Positions 1 through 6,901 of a stretch of DNA of 20,703 nt are shown here, in pieces; position 1 is the first letter of the stretch, and each line of letters starts with the position of its first letter. The DNA is from Alistipes sp. (GTDB lineage Bacteria > Bacteroidota > Bacteroidia > Bacteroidales > Rikenellaceae). The DNA lies in assembly GCA_017934845.1 (NCBI GenBank), contig JAGBIR010000136.1:1-20703 (forward strand), read 5' to 3'. The translations under genes were made by a program, and so were the position numbers. The notes below the pieces were generated by a model. That model did not search any database. It saw only the letters and a program-made list of their open reading frames with translations, and was not told where the DNA came from.

Positions 1-391
1 CTATCAGGGTTTGGATCGTTACGATCAGGGTATGGACGCTGTTGAGAAGGCAGTTGTTTCTTACGATTCAGTTCAGACAGGTCAGATGGAGTCAGGTCTT
101 TCTTGGATTGGTTTGTTCATCGCACTTTCTCCAATGTTGGGTTTCATGGGTACCGTAGTAGGTATGATCGAGGCGTTTGACCAGATCCAGGCTATGGGTG
201 ATATCTCTCCAACCGTTGTAGCAGGTGGTATCAAGGTTGCGTTGTTGACTACTTTGATGGGTCTTATCGCTGCCGTTATTCTTCAGTTGTTCTACAACTA
301 CATCATCTCTAAGATCGACAACTTGGTGAACACAATGGAGGATGCTTCTATCACTTTGGTTGACATCTTGACAGCTTACAACAAGAAATAA
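1..391 (+). CDS. exbB: ExbB/TolQ/MotA-family proton channel subunit, 5' end missing
   Basis: This is the C-terminal part of the ExbB/TolQ inner-membrane proton channel, which works with ExbD to drive TonB or Tol-type energy transduction. The frame is open from base 2 (Y-Q-G-L-D...), so the start lies left of the window; the TTG at 11 is an internal Leu codon. About 130 residues are visible. A first hydrophobic segment contains LGFMGTVVGMIEAF, the family's helix with the conserved Thr after Gly. A second contains VALLTTLMGLIAAV, the matching pore helix with conserved Thr. A short cytoplasmic tail ends in YNKK and TAA. It is followed after 25 bases by a small membrane protein and two ExbD genes on the same strand, an arrangement seen in Bacteroidetes TonB-energising operons. 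Whether it serves TonB or a Tol-like system cannot be told from this fragment. Confidence 0.93.
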   Translation, partial: YQGLDRYDQGMDAVEKAVVSYDSVQTGQMESGLSWIGLFIALSPMLGFMGTVVGMIEAFDQIQAMGDISPTVVAGGIKVALLTTLMGLIAAVILQLFYNYIISKIDNLVNTMEDASITLVDILTAYNKK

Positions 392-416
392 TTAAGACCT
401 TAAACAACGTTTGATA

Positions 417-854
417 ATGGAAAAATTCTTAAAATATTCACTGGTTGCACTTATGGCCGTATCGATTGGTATGGTTGTTTGGGCAGTAGCTACTACTCCC
501 GACAATCCTACCGTTGAGACCGCAACAGCAGTGGGCGCAAACCTCTATTGGGGTTATGGCCTGTTTGCTGCAGCGATCGTGGCTGCCGTATTGGGTGCGT
601 GCCGAGATTTGCTCGTGAAACCCGAGGGCATCAAAGGTGCAATTTTCTCGCTCGTAGCTATCGTAGCTATCGTTGTTATTGCTTACGTGGTTGCTAATGG
701 TCACGACTATCAGATTGTTGACTTGCAGAACCAGGGTTACTTCGAGCGTGGTGACACCGTTATTACCGATGCCTGCATCCTTGTATTCTATGTAGCAATG
801 GCAGGAGCTATTGTTGCTGCAATCTACTCAGCTGTTAGCGACGCTCTTAAATAA
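417..854 (+). CDS. Small four-helix membrane protein of the exb operon, function unknown
   Basis: I do not recognise a named family. The start is the ATG at 417 (MEKFLKYS); an upstream in-frame TTG at 411 is less likely. The product is 145 residues with four predicted membrane helices at about residues 5-27, 43-62, 72-93 and 117-140. Between helices 3 and 4 is a polar loop of about 25 residues with the stretch YQIVDLQNQGYFERGD. There is no signal peptide other than the first helix and no obvious catalytic motif. It sits between exbB (25-base gap) and the first exbD (11-base gap), so it is almost certainly co-transcribed with the motor genes. It could be an accessory or assembly subunit of the ExbB-ExbD complex, but this is inference from position only. 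Confidence 0.85.
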   Translation: MEKFLKYSLVALMAVSIGMVVWAVATTPDNPTVETATAVGANLYWGYGLFAAAIVAAVLGACRDLLVKPEGIKGAIFSLVAIVAIVVIAYVVANGHDYQIVDLQNQGYFERGDTVITDACILVFYVAMAGAIVAAIYSAVSDALK

Positions 855-865
855 ACGATTGAATT

Positions 866-1465
866 ATGGCAGGAGGAAATAAAAGAAAAACACCAGATAT
901 TAACGCCAGTTCACAGGCCGATATCGCGTTCTTGCTGCTCGTGTTCTTCCTCGTCGCTACTACTATGAACACCGATAAGGGCTTGATTCGTCAGCTTCCC
1001 CCTATGCCCCCCGAGGATATGAAGGTGGAGGATCAGAAGATCAAGACTCGAAATGTATTGCTGGTGTTCGTGAATGCTCAAGGCAATATCATGGCCGGTG
1101 ATCAGGAGATGGATATCTACGGCTTGAAGGATAAGGCTAAAGAGTTTATTCTTAACGTTAACGACGAAGAGAATCTTCCTGAGAAGGAGGAAATCGAGAT
1201 CGAGATGCCCGATGGCTCAAAGTGGAACTACGAAGTAAGTAAGGGCGTTGTGTCATTGCAGACTACTCGTGATACCAACTACGAGACTTACATTCAGGTT
1301 CAGAACGAGCTTACACGTGCTTTTAACGAGGTACGTAACGAGGTATCGATGGCAAAGTTCAAGAAGGAGTTCAATGATTTGAACGAAGAGGAGAAACGAG
1401 TTATAACCAAGGCTGTGCCGATGGCAATCTCTGAGGCAGAGCCACGTACAGGAAGAAAGAAATAA
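866..1465 (+). CDS. exbD: ExbD/TolR-family biopolymer transport protein (first copy)
   Basis: ExbD/TolR proteins have one N-terminal membrane helix in the ExbB pore and a periplasmic domain; a conserved Asp in the helix carries protons. Here the helix is at about residues 18-37 (DIAFLLLVFFLVATTM) and the Asp is D19. The product is 199 residues, longer than classical ExbD (about 140). The extra length is an acidic, charged periplasmic stretch at about residues 90-130 (NDEENLPEKEEIEIEMPDG) and a basic tail ending GRKK. The start ATG at 866 is followed by MAGGNKRKTP, a basic N-in leader. The next exbD begins two bases after the stop (1466-1467), so the two are tightly coupled and probably translated together as a heteromeric pair. 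Confidence 0.93.
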   Translation: MAGGNKRKTPDINASSQADIAFLLLVFFLVATTMNTDKGLIRQLPPMPPEDMKVEDQKIKTRNVLLVFVNAQGNIMAGDQEMDIYGLKDKAKEFILNVNDEENLPEKEEIEIEMPDGSKWNYEVSKGVVSLQTTRDTNYETYIQVQNELTRAFNEVRNEVSMAKFKKEFNDLNEEEKRVITKAVPMAISEAEPRTGRKK

Positions 1466-1467
1466 TT

Positions 1468-1938
1468 ATGGCAGTAATGAAAAAGAAGGGCAATAAGGAA
1501 TTGCCCGCTATCTCAACAGCATCACTTCCCGACGTTATCTTTATGATTCTGTTCTTCTTTATGGTGTCAACCACTATGCGTGAGGAGGAGGTATTGGTAA
1601 AGTACCAGTTGCCTAACGCCACAGAGGTTCAGAAGTTGGAGAAAAAGAATTTGGTCAGCTATATTAATATAGGTGTCCCTGTAACTCATATGCAGGCTCG
1701 CTATGGTACAGCTCCCCAGATTCAGTTGAACGACTCTTACAAGACCGCTAAGGACATCGGTGACTTTATCGCTGCAGAGCGTGAGCAGCTCAACGAGGCT
1801 GACCGTGCGTTTATGACAGTTAGTATCAAGGCCGACCGATACACCAAGATGGGTATCATCACCGACGTTAAGCAGGAGCTTCGTCGTGCTAATGCACTGA
1901 AGATCTCTTACGCGTCACGTGAGGCGGAGAGTTTATAA
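1468..1938 (+). CDS. exbD: ExbD/TolR-family biopolymer transport protein (second copy)
   Basis: This is a second, shorter ExbD/TolR protein of 156 residues. A basic leader (MAVMKKKGNK) precedes one membrane helix at about residues 21-38 (PDVIFMILFFFMVSTTM); the presumed proton-carrying Asp is D22. The periplasmic part ends in a region around DRYTKMGIITDVKQELRRAN, which resembles the ExbD/TolR core (small-residue or acidic turn, then a helix leading into a final strand). It has diverged clearly from the 199-residue copy immediately upstream, so the pair looks like an old duplication with two specialised subunits rather than a recent one. It is the last gene of the operon; a strong terminator follows 20 bases after the stop. 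Confidence 0.93.
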   Translation: MAVMKKKGNKELPAISTASLPDVIFMILFFFMVSTTMREEEVLVKYQLPNATEVQKLEKKNLVSYINIGVPVTHMQARYGTAPQIQLNDSYKTAKDIGDFIAAEREQLNEADRAFMTVSIKADRYTKMGIITDVKQELRRANALKISYASREAESL

Positions 1939-1957
1939 TCAACTCTACACTATAATT

Positions 1958-1990
1958 AAATGGGCATCCCAAAAGGGTGCCCATTTTTTT
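1958..1990 (+). terminator. Intrinsic terminator of the exbB-exbD operon
   Basis: A hairpin with arms AAATGGGCATCCC and GGGTGCCCATTT, an AAAA loop and one bulged T is followed by a run of eight or more T. It lies 20 bases after the second exbD stop. Confidence 0.9.
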
Positions 1991-2014
1991 TGAGTTTTCC
2001 GATATATACTTCAG

Positions 2015-2033
2015 GACGGTCGTTACGACCGTC
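2015..2033. repeat. Palindrome GACGGTCGT-T-ACGACCGTC, copy 1
   Basis: A perfect inverted repeat with 9-base arms around a single T. The same palindrome, with similar flanks (CTTCAGGA before, CATTC after), recurs at 8326-8342. It is not followed by a T tract in either direction, so it does not look like a simple terminator. It lies between the exb terminator and the end of argS. Confidence 0.75.
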
Positions 2034-2048
2034 ATTCAACCAATACTA

Positions 2049-2105
2049 CCTAAAAACTTCGCCCCTAATGTAGGGGAGATGTCACGTAAGTGACAGAGGG
2101 GTATA
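2049..2105 (+). repeat. Dispersed intergenic repeat with two hairpins, copy 1
   Basis: This 57-base stretch matches 8213-8268 at all but about three positions (one A insertion, G/A and A/T changes). It contains the hairpin CCCCTA-atg-TAGGGG (2062-2076) and then TGTCAC-gtaa-GTGACA (2080-2095), and ends in GAGGGGTATA. No coding sequence crosses it. The rest of 1991-2158 shows nothing else I can name. Confidence 0.8.
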
Positions 2106-2158
2106 ATAATTACCACTCATTCGGCTGTCATTACCATAACAGAACAATAAATCAACAC

Positions 2159-2188
2159 AAAAAAAAAGCCCGTCGCAGAACGACGGGC
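2159..2188 (-). terminator. Intrinsic terminator of argS
   Basis: On the minus strand the hairpin GCCCGTCG-TTCTG-CGACGGGC (2188-2168) is followed by nine T (2167-2159). It lies 22 bases after the argS stop codon. Confidence 0.9.
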
Positions 2189-2209
2189 AAACTCAATTAA
2201 TAACGCCTA

Positions 2210-3988
2210 TTACATTCGCTGCGGAACGTCGATTCCGAGCAACTTCATCGCGCGACAGATGACGCGAGCAACCTGCGCAGCCAACATAACACGCATACGA
2301 CGCTTCTCAACATCCTCCTCGCGAAGAATTGAGTGGTCGTGATAATAACCGTTGAAAGTCTTTGCCAAGTCGTAAGCGTAAGCCGCTATGAGCGATGGCG
2401 CAAAGTTCTGACCGGCAGCAGCAACTACACTGGGGAAGTTGGTCAACGACTTGATAAGCTCAATCTCCTCAGCGAGCAACTCAGTACAAGCGTGCGACGT
2501 ATAGTCGATACCAGCCTCGTCGGCCTTACGCAATATTGAGCAGATACGCGCGTGAGTGTATTGAATAAAGGGGCCTGTGTTACCGTTAAAGTCGATAGAC
2601 TCGCGGGGATCAAACAACATTGTCTTCTTGGGATCGACCTTCAAGATGAAATACTTCAACGCACCCAAGCCAACCATCGTACATACGGCATTGGCCTCGT
2701 CGGCGGTTCAACCGTCCAGCTTACCCAACTCTTCCGACATTTCGCGAGCCGTTGCGACCATATCCTCCATCAAATCGTCGGCATCGACAACCGTACCCTC
2801 GCGTGACTTCATCTTACCCTCGGGCAACTCGACCATACCGTAAGAGAGGTGGTAGATATTATCGCTCCACTCGTAGCCCAACTTCTTCAAAACGAGCTTC
2901 AGCACCTGGAAGTGGTAGTTCTGCTCGTTACCAACGACATAGATCATATCGTCGAGCTTATTCTCCTCGAAGCGGCTCAACGCAGTACCCAAATCCTGCG
3001 TCATATAAACCGACGTGCCATCGCCACGCAACAGCAGCTTCTGATCCAAGCCATCGGCCTCCAAGTCGATCCATACAGAGTTATCCTCCTTGCGGACGAA
3101 TACGCCCTTATCGAGACCATCCTGCACGAGGCTCTTACCCAAAAGGTAGGTCTGCGACTCGTAATAAACCTTATCGAAATCAACGCCCAACGCCTTGTAA
3201 GTCACGTCGAAGCCGTCGTACACCCAGCCATTCATTGTCTGCCACAACTCATACACTGCGGGATCCTTGGCCTCCCACTTACGCAACATCTCCTGCGCCT
3301 GCAACAAGATAGGCGCCTGCTTCTTAGCCTCATCCTCCGACATACCGCCCTCGACGAGCTGCTTAACCTCGGCCTTATAGTGCTTGTCGAACTCGACATA
3401 GTACTTACCAACCAAGTGGTCGCCCTTCATACCCGATGACGCGGGAGTCTCGCCCTCGCCATAGAGCTGCCAAGCCAACATCGACTTGCAGATATGGATA
3501 CCGCGGTCGTTCACCAAATTTACCTTAATTACATTGTGGCCATTCGCCTTAAGAATCTGCGCAACAGAGTAGCCGAGCAGGTTATTACGGATATGGCCCA
3601 AGTGCAAAGGCTTGTTTGTATTGGGAGATGAGTACTCAATCATAATTGTACGGCCCGTAGGTGCTGCCTGACCAAAATCTTCGTTTGCGGCAACCTCGGC
3701 AAAACGCTCCGCCCAAAACGCAGGAGCGATGACCAGATTCAAGTAACCCTTAATAACATTGAAGCTGCTGATCTGAGCATTGTTGGCAACAATATGCTCG
3801 CCAATCTCGGTAGCAGTAGCCTCGGGCGACTTGCGGCTGAGCTTAAGCAAGGGGAATGTTACGAGCGTATAATCACCCTCGAACTCCTTACGAGTCTTTT
3901 GAATCTGCAGCTGCGACGCATCGGCCGCACCGTAGAGAGCCTCAACTGACGAGGCAACGATCTGTAAGATAAAATTTTCGGTATTCAT
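2210..3988 (-). pseudogene. argS: Arginyl-tRNA synthetase, full-length frame interrupted by an in-frame TGA
   Basis: ArgS charges tRNA-Arg with arginine and is normally essential. The frame spans 592 codons, the usual length. The N-terminal additional domain covers about residues 1-105, the class I HIGH motif is HLGH at 129-132, and a KMSK-like loop reads KMKSREG at 392-398. Codon 427 is TGA (2710-2708), directly after SEELGKLDG. The same frame then continues with TADEANAVCTMVGLGALKYF and the DALR anticodon-binding domain (FNGNTGPFIQYTHARI), ending VPQRM and TAA at 2210. Nothing is lost or shifted, so a single base explains the break. As read, translation yields a 426-residue catalytic part without its anticodon domain; an ATG at 2677 (codon 438) could restart a 155-residue C-terminal part. 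Sequencing error, second argS elsewhere, readthrough and split gene remain open. Confidence 0.9.
2708..2710 (-). other. In-frame TGA at codon 427 of argS
   Basis: The plus strand reads TCA, which is TGA on the coding strand in the context GGT-TGA-ACC. Homology-like sequence continues in the same frame on both sides. Single-base neighbours include TTA (Leu), TGG (Trp), TGC/TGT (Cys) and CGA (Arg). The codon lies in the linker between the catalytic core and the anticodon-binding domain. Confidence 0.95.
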
Positions 3989-4015
3989 ATCGTGTGTTTA
4001 TAATATTCATTATCG

Positions 4016-4037
4016 GCCTTGCCCGTCACGACAAGGC
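4016..4037 (-). other. Hairpin in the presumed argS leader
   Basis: On the minus strand the leader can fold as GCCTTG-tcgtgacggg-CAAGGC between the presumed promoter and the ATG at 3988. No T tract follows, so it is not an obvious attenuator. The pairing is only six bases and may be chance. Confidence 0.3.
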
Positions 4038-4047
4038 ATTCTCACTG

Positions 4048-4055
4048 CAAAATTA
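4048..4055 (-). promoter_or_regulatory. Putative argS promoter -7 box (TAATTTTG)
   Basis: TAATTTTG on the minus strand matches the Bacteroidetes -7 consensus TAnnTTTG and lies about 60 bases before the argS ATG. I do not find a good -33 TTTG box at the usual spacing, so the call is tentative. Confidence 0.45.
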
Positions 4056-4095
4056 CTATTTTTAGCCGAAATAGCCATCACGTTGTGACATAATT

Positions 4096-4108
4096 CCCAC
4101 ATTGTGGG
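4096..4108. promoter_or_regulatory. Palindrome CCCACATTGTGGG between divergent genes, possible operator
   Basis: A perfect inverted repeat with 6-base arms around one T, located between the divergently transcribed argS and DUF5689 genes and upstream of both putative -7 boxes. It could bind a dimeric regulator; there is no second copy in the window to support this. Confidence 0.3.
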
Positions 4109-4139
4109 CTACATTTCTTCCAACAAATAGTTTTTTTCA

Positions 4140-4147
4140 TAAATTTG
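4140..4147 (+). promoter_or_regulatory. Putative promoter -7 box (TAAATTTG) for the DUF5689 pair
   Basis: TAAATTTG fits TAnnTTTG. A TTTC at 4114-4117 lies 22 bases upstream as a weak -33 box. A start near 4154 would leave a short leader before the ATG at 4175 and argues against the earlier in-frame TTG at 4145. Confidence 0.5.
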
Positions 4148-4174
4148 TATGAAAACTACAACCCAATCAACGTG

Positions 4175-4981
4175 ATGGCAAGGCCGATAAAGTTATTCTG
4201 GCGAATTGTAATACTTCTCTTCGCGTCACTCTGCGCGGTGACGTGCAGGGAGTTTGACGCCCCGACTGATGGCGACAGCGATATTACCGCTCCTAACATC
4301 ACAATCGCAGAGCTAAACCGCCTCGCGGGCGATAAATCCTTAACCATTACAGAGCCGCTGCGCATAGCCGGTTACGTTACGACGAGCGACCGAGAGTCGA
4401 ATTTTCATAAAACACTTATCATACAAGACTCGACGGGTGCTGTAGAGATTATGGCAGGAATCTATGGCCTGCATAATATCTATCCGCTGGGCCACTACCT
4501 AAGCGTCGAACTGCAAGGCTGCGCCATCGGGCGACATTATGGAGTGCTACAAATAGGTTTGCCGGCAAAAGAGTATAGCGGCTACCCCACCGGCTACTTC
4601 TCGTCACGCATACTGCTCGATCGTCATATCGCGTGTCACTCGACGACTTCCATCATCGAGCCACGAGAGCTTACTATCAGTCAGATAGACAAATCGCTAT
4701 GCGGATTATTGGTGAGAATCAACAATTTAGAACTATCGTCGCTACTCTACCCCGACATGTGGGAGATAAACACCGAAGGCACGTGGCACGGCTACAACAT
4801 ATTCTCTACGGCCGACGGCGAGGAGATTATGGTCTATACATCCGACTACGCCACCTATGCCGAACACGCTGTACCCATTGGCGCAGTGTCGCTGACGGGT
4901 ATTTTGCAGTATGGCAAGCTGGGCGACCGCGAGTGCTATATGATAAAGATGCGAAGTGAACAAGATTGCAGGGCGTTATGA
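4175..4981 (+). CDS. DUF5689-family secreted protein, probable lipoprotein (first of pair)
   Basis: The function is unknown; DUF5689 proteins are Bacteroidetes envelope proteins with an OB-fold-like domain. I start at ATG 4175 (MARPIKLFWRIVILL); the longer frame from TTG 4145 would run into the promoter. The product is 268 residues. A hydrophobic signal (about 7-21) leads to AVTC-R, an imperfect lipobox, so lipid attachment is likely but not certain. The DUF5689 core follows: an N-terminal ITIAELNRLAG element, then GYVTTSDRESNFHKTLIIQD and GAVEIMAGIYGL, where the family pattern is GYV-SSD-NFYKTL-IQD. A second half (about 150-268) includes the element ISQIDKSLCGLLVRINNLEL. The stop overlaps the next start in ATGA (4978-4981), so the two are translationally coupled and related in sequence. 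Confidence 0.8.
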   Translation: MARPIKLFWRIVILLFASLCAVTCREFDAPTDGDSDITAPNITIAELNRLAGDKSLTITEPLRIAGYVTTSDRESNFHKTLIIQDSTGAVEIMAGIYGLHNIYPLGHYLSVELQGCAIGRHYGVLQIGLPAKEYSGYPTGYFSSRILLDRHIACHSTTSIIEPRELTISQIDKSLCGLLVRINNLELSSLLYPDMWEINTEGTWHGYNIFSTADGEEIMVYTSDYATYAEHAVPIGAVSLTGILQYGKLGDRECYMIKMRSEQDCRAL

Positions 4982-5751
4982 TGGGTAAAGTATTAAAATA
5001 CTGCGCAATAACGCTCATTGCCATCGGCTCGCTACTCTCCTGCCGAAAGAGCGACGACTCACTCCTTACCTCGCCCAAAGGCGTTGTGTCGATTGCCCAC
5101 CTAAAGACGCTCGCAACATCGCTCTCGACAACCATCGTTGACGACCTATCCGTCGAGGGTTACATCATTGCCAACGATCTTTATGGCGAACTCTACAAAA
5201 GCATCTACATAAGCGACCAAAGTGGCGGCATTGAACTCTCGGTCGATTCGCGCCATACGGCCACAGTGTTTCCCATCGGAGCCCGCATCGTGGTTCACTG
5301 CACATCGCTCGCGCTGGGCGACTATGGAGGTAGTCTGGTTCTGGGTGCGCAACCCACTGCGGAATACGTTGTTGACCGCATAGCAGAAGAGGATTTCGAC
5401 CGATACTTTCTCGTTGACTGCTCATCTGCACAAAGCATTGAGCCTGAGCGTATCAGCATTTCTGACATCGAGCCTCGCCACATCGGAAATTTCGTCTTGC
5501 TCGAAAACGTAAACTTTGGCGATCAGGCAGGACTTGCGTGGTGCGAAACCGATCCCGAAAGCGGAGAGCCAATCACCACCGAACGCATATTATACGACAA
5601 CGATGGCAACTCCATCATCCTGCGTATAGAGGGCGGATGCAGCTACGCCAAAGAGAAGATTCCCGACCGCAGCGGCGCGATAGGTGCGATTGTGGAGTCG
5701 TTCAACGGAGTCTATCAAATTAGGATTATTAATCGAAACATCTATTTTTAG
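4978..5751 (+). CDS. DUF5689-family lipoprotein (second of pair)
   Basis: A relative of the preceding gene, about 257 residues. The start is ATG 4978 or the adjacent ATG 4981 (MGKVLKYC); the former overlaps the previous stop as ATGA. A clear lipoprotein signal ends in the lipobox LLSC (about residues 18-21), followed by RKSDD. The same blocks appear in the same order as in the first gene: VVSIAHLKTLA, then GYIIANDLYGELYKSIYISD and GGIELSVD, later ISISDIEPRHIGNFVLLENV. The protein is probably anchored to the outer membrane. No enzyme residues are recognisable. The pair forms a two-gene unit with its own upstream promoter; the following porin gene has a separate promoter. TAG is the stop. What substrate or partner these proteins bind is unknown. 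Confidence 0.82.
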   Translation: MMGKVLKYCAITLIAIGSLLSCRKSDDSLLTSPKGVVSIAHLKTLATSLSTTIVDDLSVEGYIIANDLYGELYKSIYISDQSGGIELSVDSRHTATVFPIGARIVVHCTSLALGDYGGSLVLGAQPTAEYVVDRIAEEDFDRYFLVDCSSAQSIEPERISISDIEPRHIGNFVLLENVNFGDQAGLAWCETDPESGEPITTERILYDNDGNSIILRIEGGCSYAKEKIPDRSGAIGAIVESFNGVYQIRIINRNIYF

Positions 5752-5793
5752 TAAAAGAACGGCCGTAATTCTCACATAATTAACAAAAAGTGT

Positions 5794-5801
5794 TATCTTT
5801 G
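5794..5801 (+). promoter_or_regulatory. Putative promoter -7 box (TATCTTTG) for the porin gene
   Basis: TATCTTTG followed by CACC is a strong match to the Bacteroidetes TAnnTTTG box. It lies 52 bases before the porin ATG at 5854 and 42 bases after the preceding stop. The -33 region has no clean TTTG. Confidence 0.65.
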
Positions 5802-5853
5802 CACCGATTTTTAGAGCAAACAGACAATTGAGACAAAACTCAACAATTAAATT

Positions 5854-6900
5854 ATGAAGAAACTCCTTTTTACGTTGCTTGCAACAACACTCTTTTGCAC
5901 GTCGTTGTCGGCACAGGAAATGACAAAAAATCCTATCAACATCCAAGCCGAGGTGCGTTTCGACTATCAGGGCGACTACGTCGATGGCGAGGCAATCAAC
6001 TCAAACACCGGTTTCAAGGGTAAGTACCTGAACATTATCCTCTCGGGTAATATCAGCAAGTCGTTCTCATACTCTTACCGTCAGCGACTTAACAAGGCAC
6101 ACGCCAATCAGAGTTTCTTCGATGCTACCGACTGGGTATATCTTACCTACACCACTCCCAACCAGCACTGGAGTTTTTCGGGTGGTAAGCAGGTGGTAGG
6201 TATTGGTGGTTACGAGTACGACCGCGCGCCTATCGACCTCTACTTCTGCTCGGAGTATTGGAACAACATCGCCTGCTATCAGTTTGGCGTCAGCGCGACC
6301 TACGCTACAACCGACGGCCGCGATAAGATTATGGCGCAGGTGTGCCAGAGTCCCTTCCGCGCAGCCGATGCAAAGAATATGTTCGCCTATAACCTTATGT
6401 GGTATGGCTCGCACAACTGGTTCAACAGCATCTACTCACTCAATATGATGGAGTATATGCCCGGCGAGTTCGTATATTATGTAACTTTAGGTAACGAGTT
6501 CCTCTTCGGCCGCAATGCAAAATTGCAGCTCGACGTTATGAACCGCGCAGTCGAGGGTCACAGCTTCCTGTTTAAGGATTTCTCGGTGATGGGTGAGTTC
6601 GCCTACAACATCAAGGATCGCGTAAACCTCTTCGCAAAGGCTACCTACGATGTAAATAACAGCGACGTTGCTGGCGATATGTGCGTATTACCCGGCACTG
6701 ACATCACACGCGTAGGTGCAGGTTTGGAGTTCTACCCCTTGAAGAATAGCCGTTCGGTACGTCTTCACGCTACCTACTGCCACACCTTTGGTGAGAACGG
6801 CAACCCCGCAGGTGCACTTCTTCCCGAGCAGCAGCTCTTCTCGGTAGGTTTGAAGTGGAAGATCGACATTGTTTCGCTCACTAAAAAAATTGTAAAATAA
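5854..6900 (+). CDS. Outer-membrane beta-barrel porin (phosphate-selective porin O/P-like)
   Basis: This 348-residue protein has a Sec signal peptide (MKKLLFTLLATTLFC...SLSA, cleavage about residue 20), then alternating polar/hydrophobic strands rich in aromatic residues typical of a beta barrel: VRFDYQGDYVDGE, YLNIILSGNISKSFSYSYRQRL, WVYLTYTTPNQHWSFSGGKQ, and a last strand near LFSVGLKWKIDIV. The pattern of an N-terminal strand, a GxKGKYLNI turn and a QHWSFSGGKQ strand fits the OprO/OprP-like porin families found in Bacteroidetes. The actual substrate is not shown. Its stop lies one base before the next gene, an inner-membrane Gate-domain protein, so the pair is one operon and probably moves the same small molecule across both membranes. 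The last residues after the barrel (SLTKKIVK) are an unusual basic tail. Confidence 0.8.
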   Translation: MKKLLFTLLATTLFCTSLSAQEMTKNPINIQAEVRFDYQGDYVDGEAINSNTGFKGKYLNIILSGNISKSFSYSYRQRLNKAHANQSFFDATDWVYLTYTTPNQHWSFSGGKQVVGIGGYEYDRAPIDLYFCSEYWNNIACYQFGVSATYATTDGRDKIMAQVCQSPFRAADAKNMFAYNLMWYGSHNWFNSIYSLNMMEYMPGEFVYYVTLGNEFLFGRNAKLQLDVMNRAVEGHSFLFKDFSVMGEFAYNIKDRVNLFAKATYDVNNSDVAGDMCVLPGTDITRVGAGLEFYPLKNSRSVRLHATYCHTFGENGNPAGALLPEQQLFSVGLKWKIDIVSLTKKIVK

Positions 6901-6901
6901 A

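Noticed and set aside
2708..2710. TGA in argS read as selenocysteine
   Set aside because: The bases after the codon show no convincing SECIS-like stem-loop, the position is an interdomain linker rather than a redox or catalytic site, and ArgS is not a known selenoprotein.
2677..2710. Programmed frameshift at the argS stop
   Set aside because: The frame before and after the stop is the same, so no frameshift is needed to join the two halves.
2752..3439. Long plus-strand open frames opposite argS (up to 196 residues)
   Set aside because: They are antisense shadows of a conserved gene, with low-complexity or Arg/Leu-rich translations and no start signals.
4145..4174. TTG start of the first DUF5689 gene at 4145
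   Set aside because: It overlaps the putative TAAATTTG promoter box and adds a polar stretch before the signal peptide; ATG 4175 gives a normal signal peptide.
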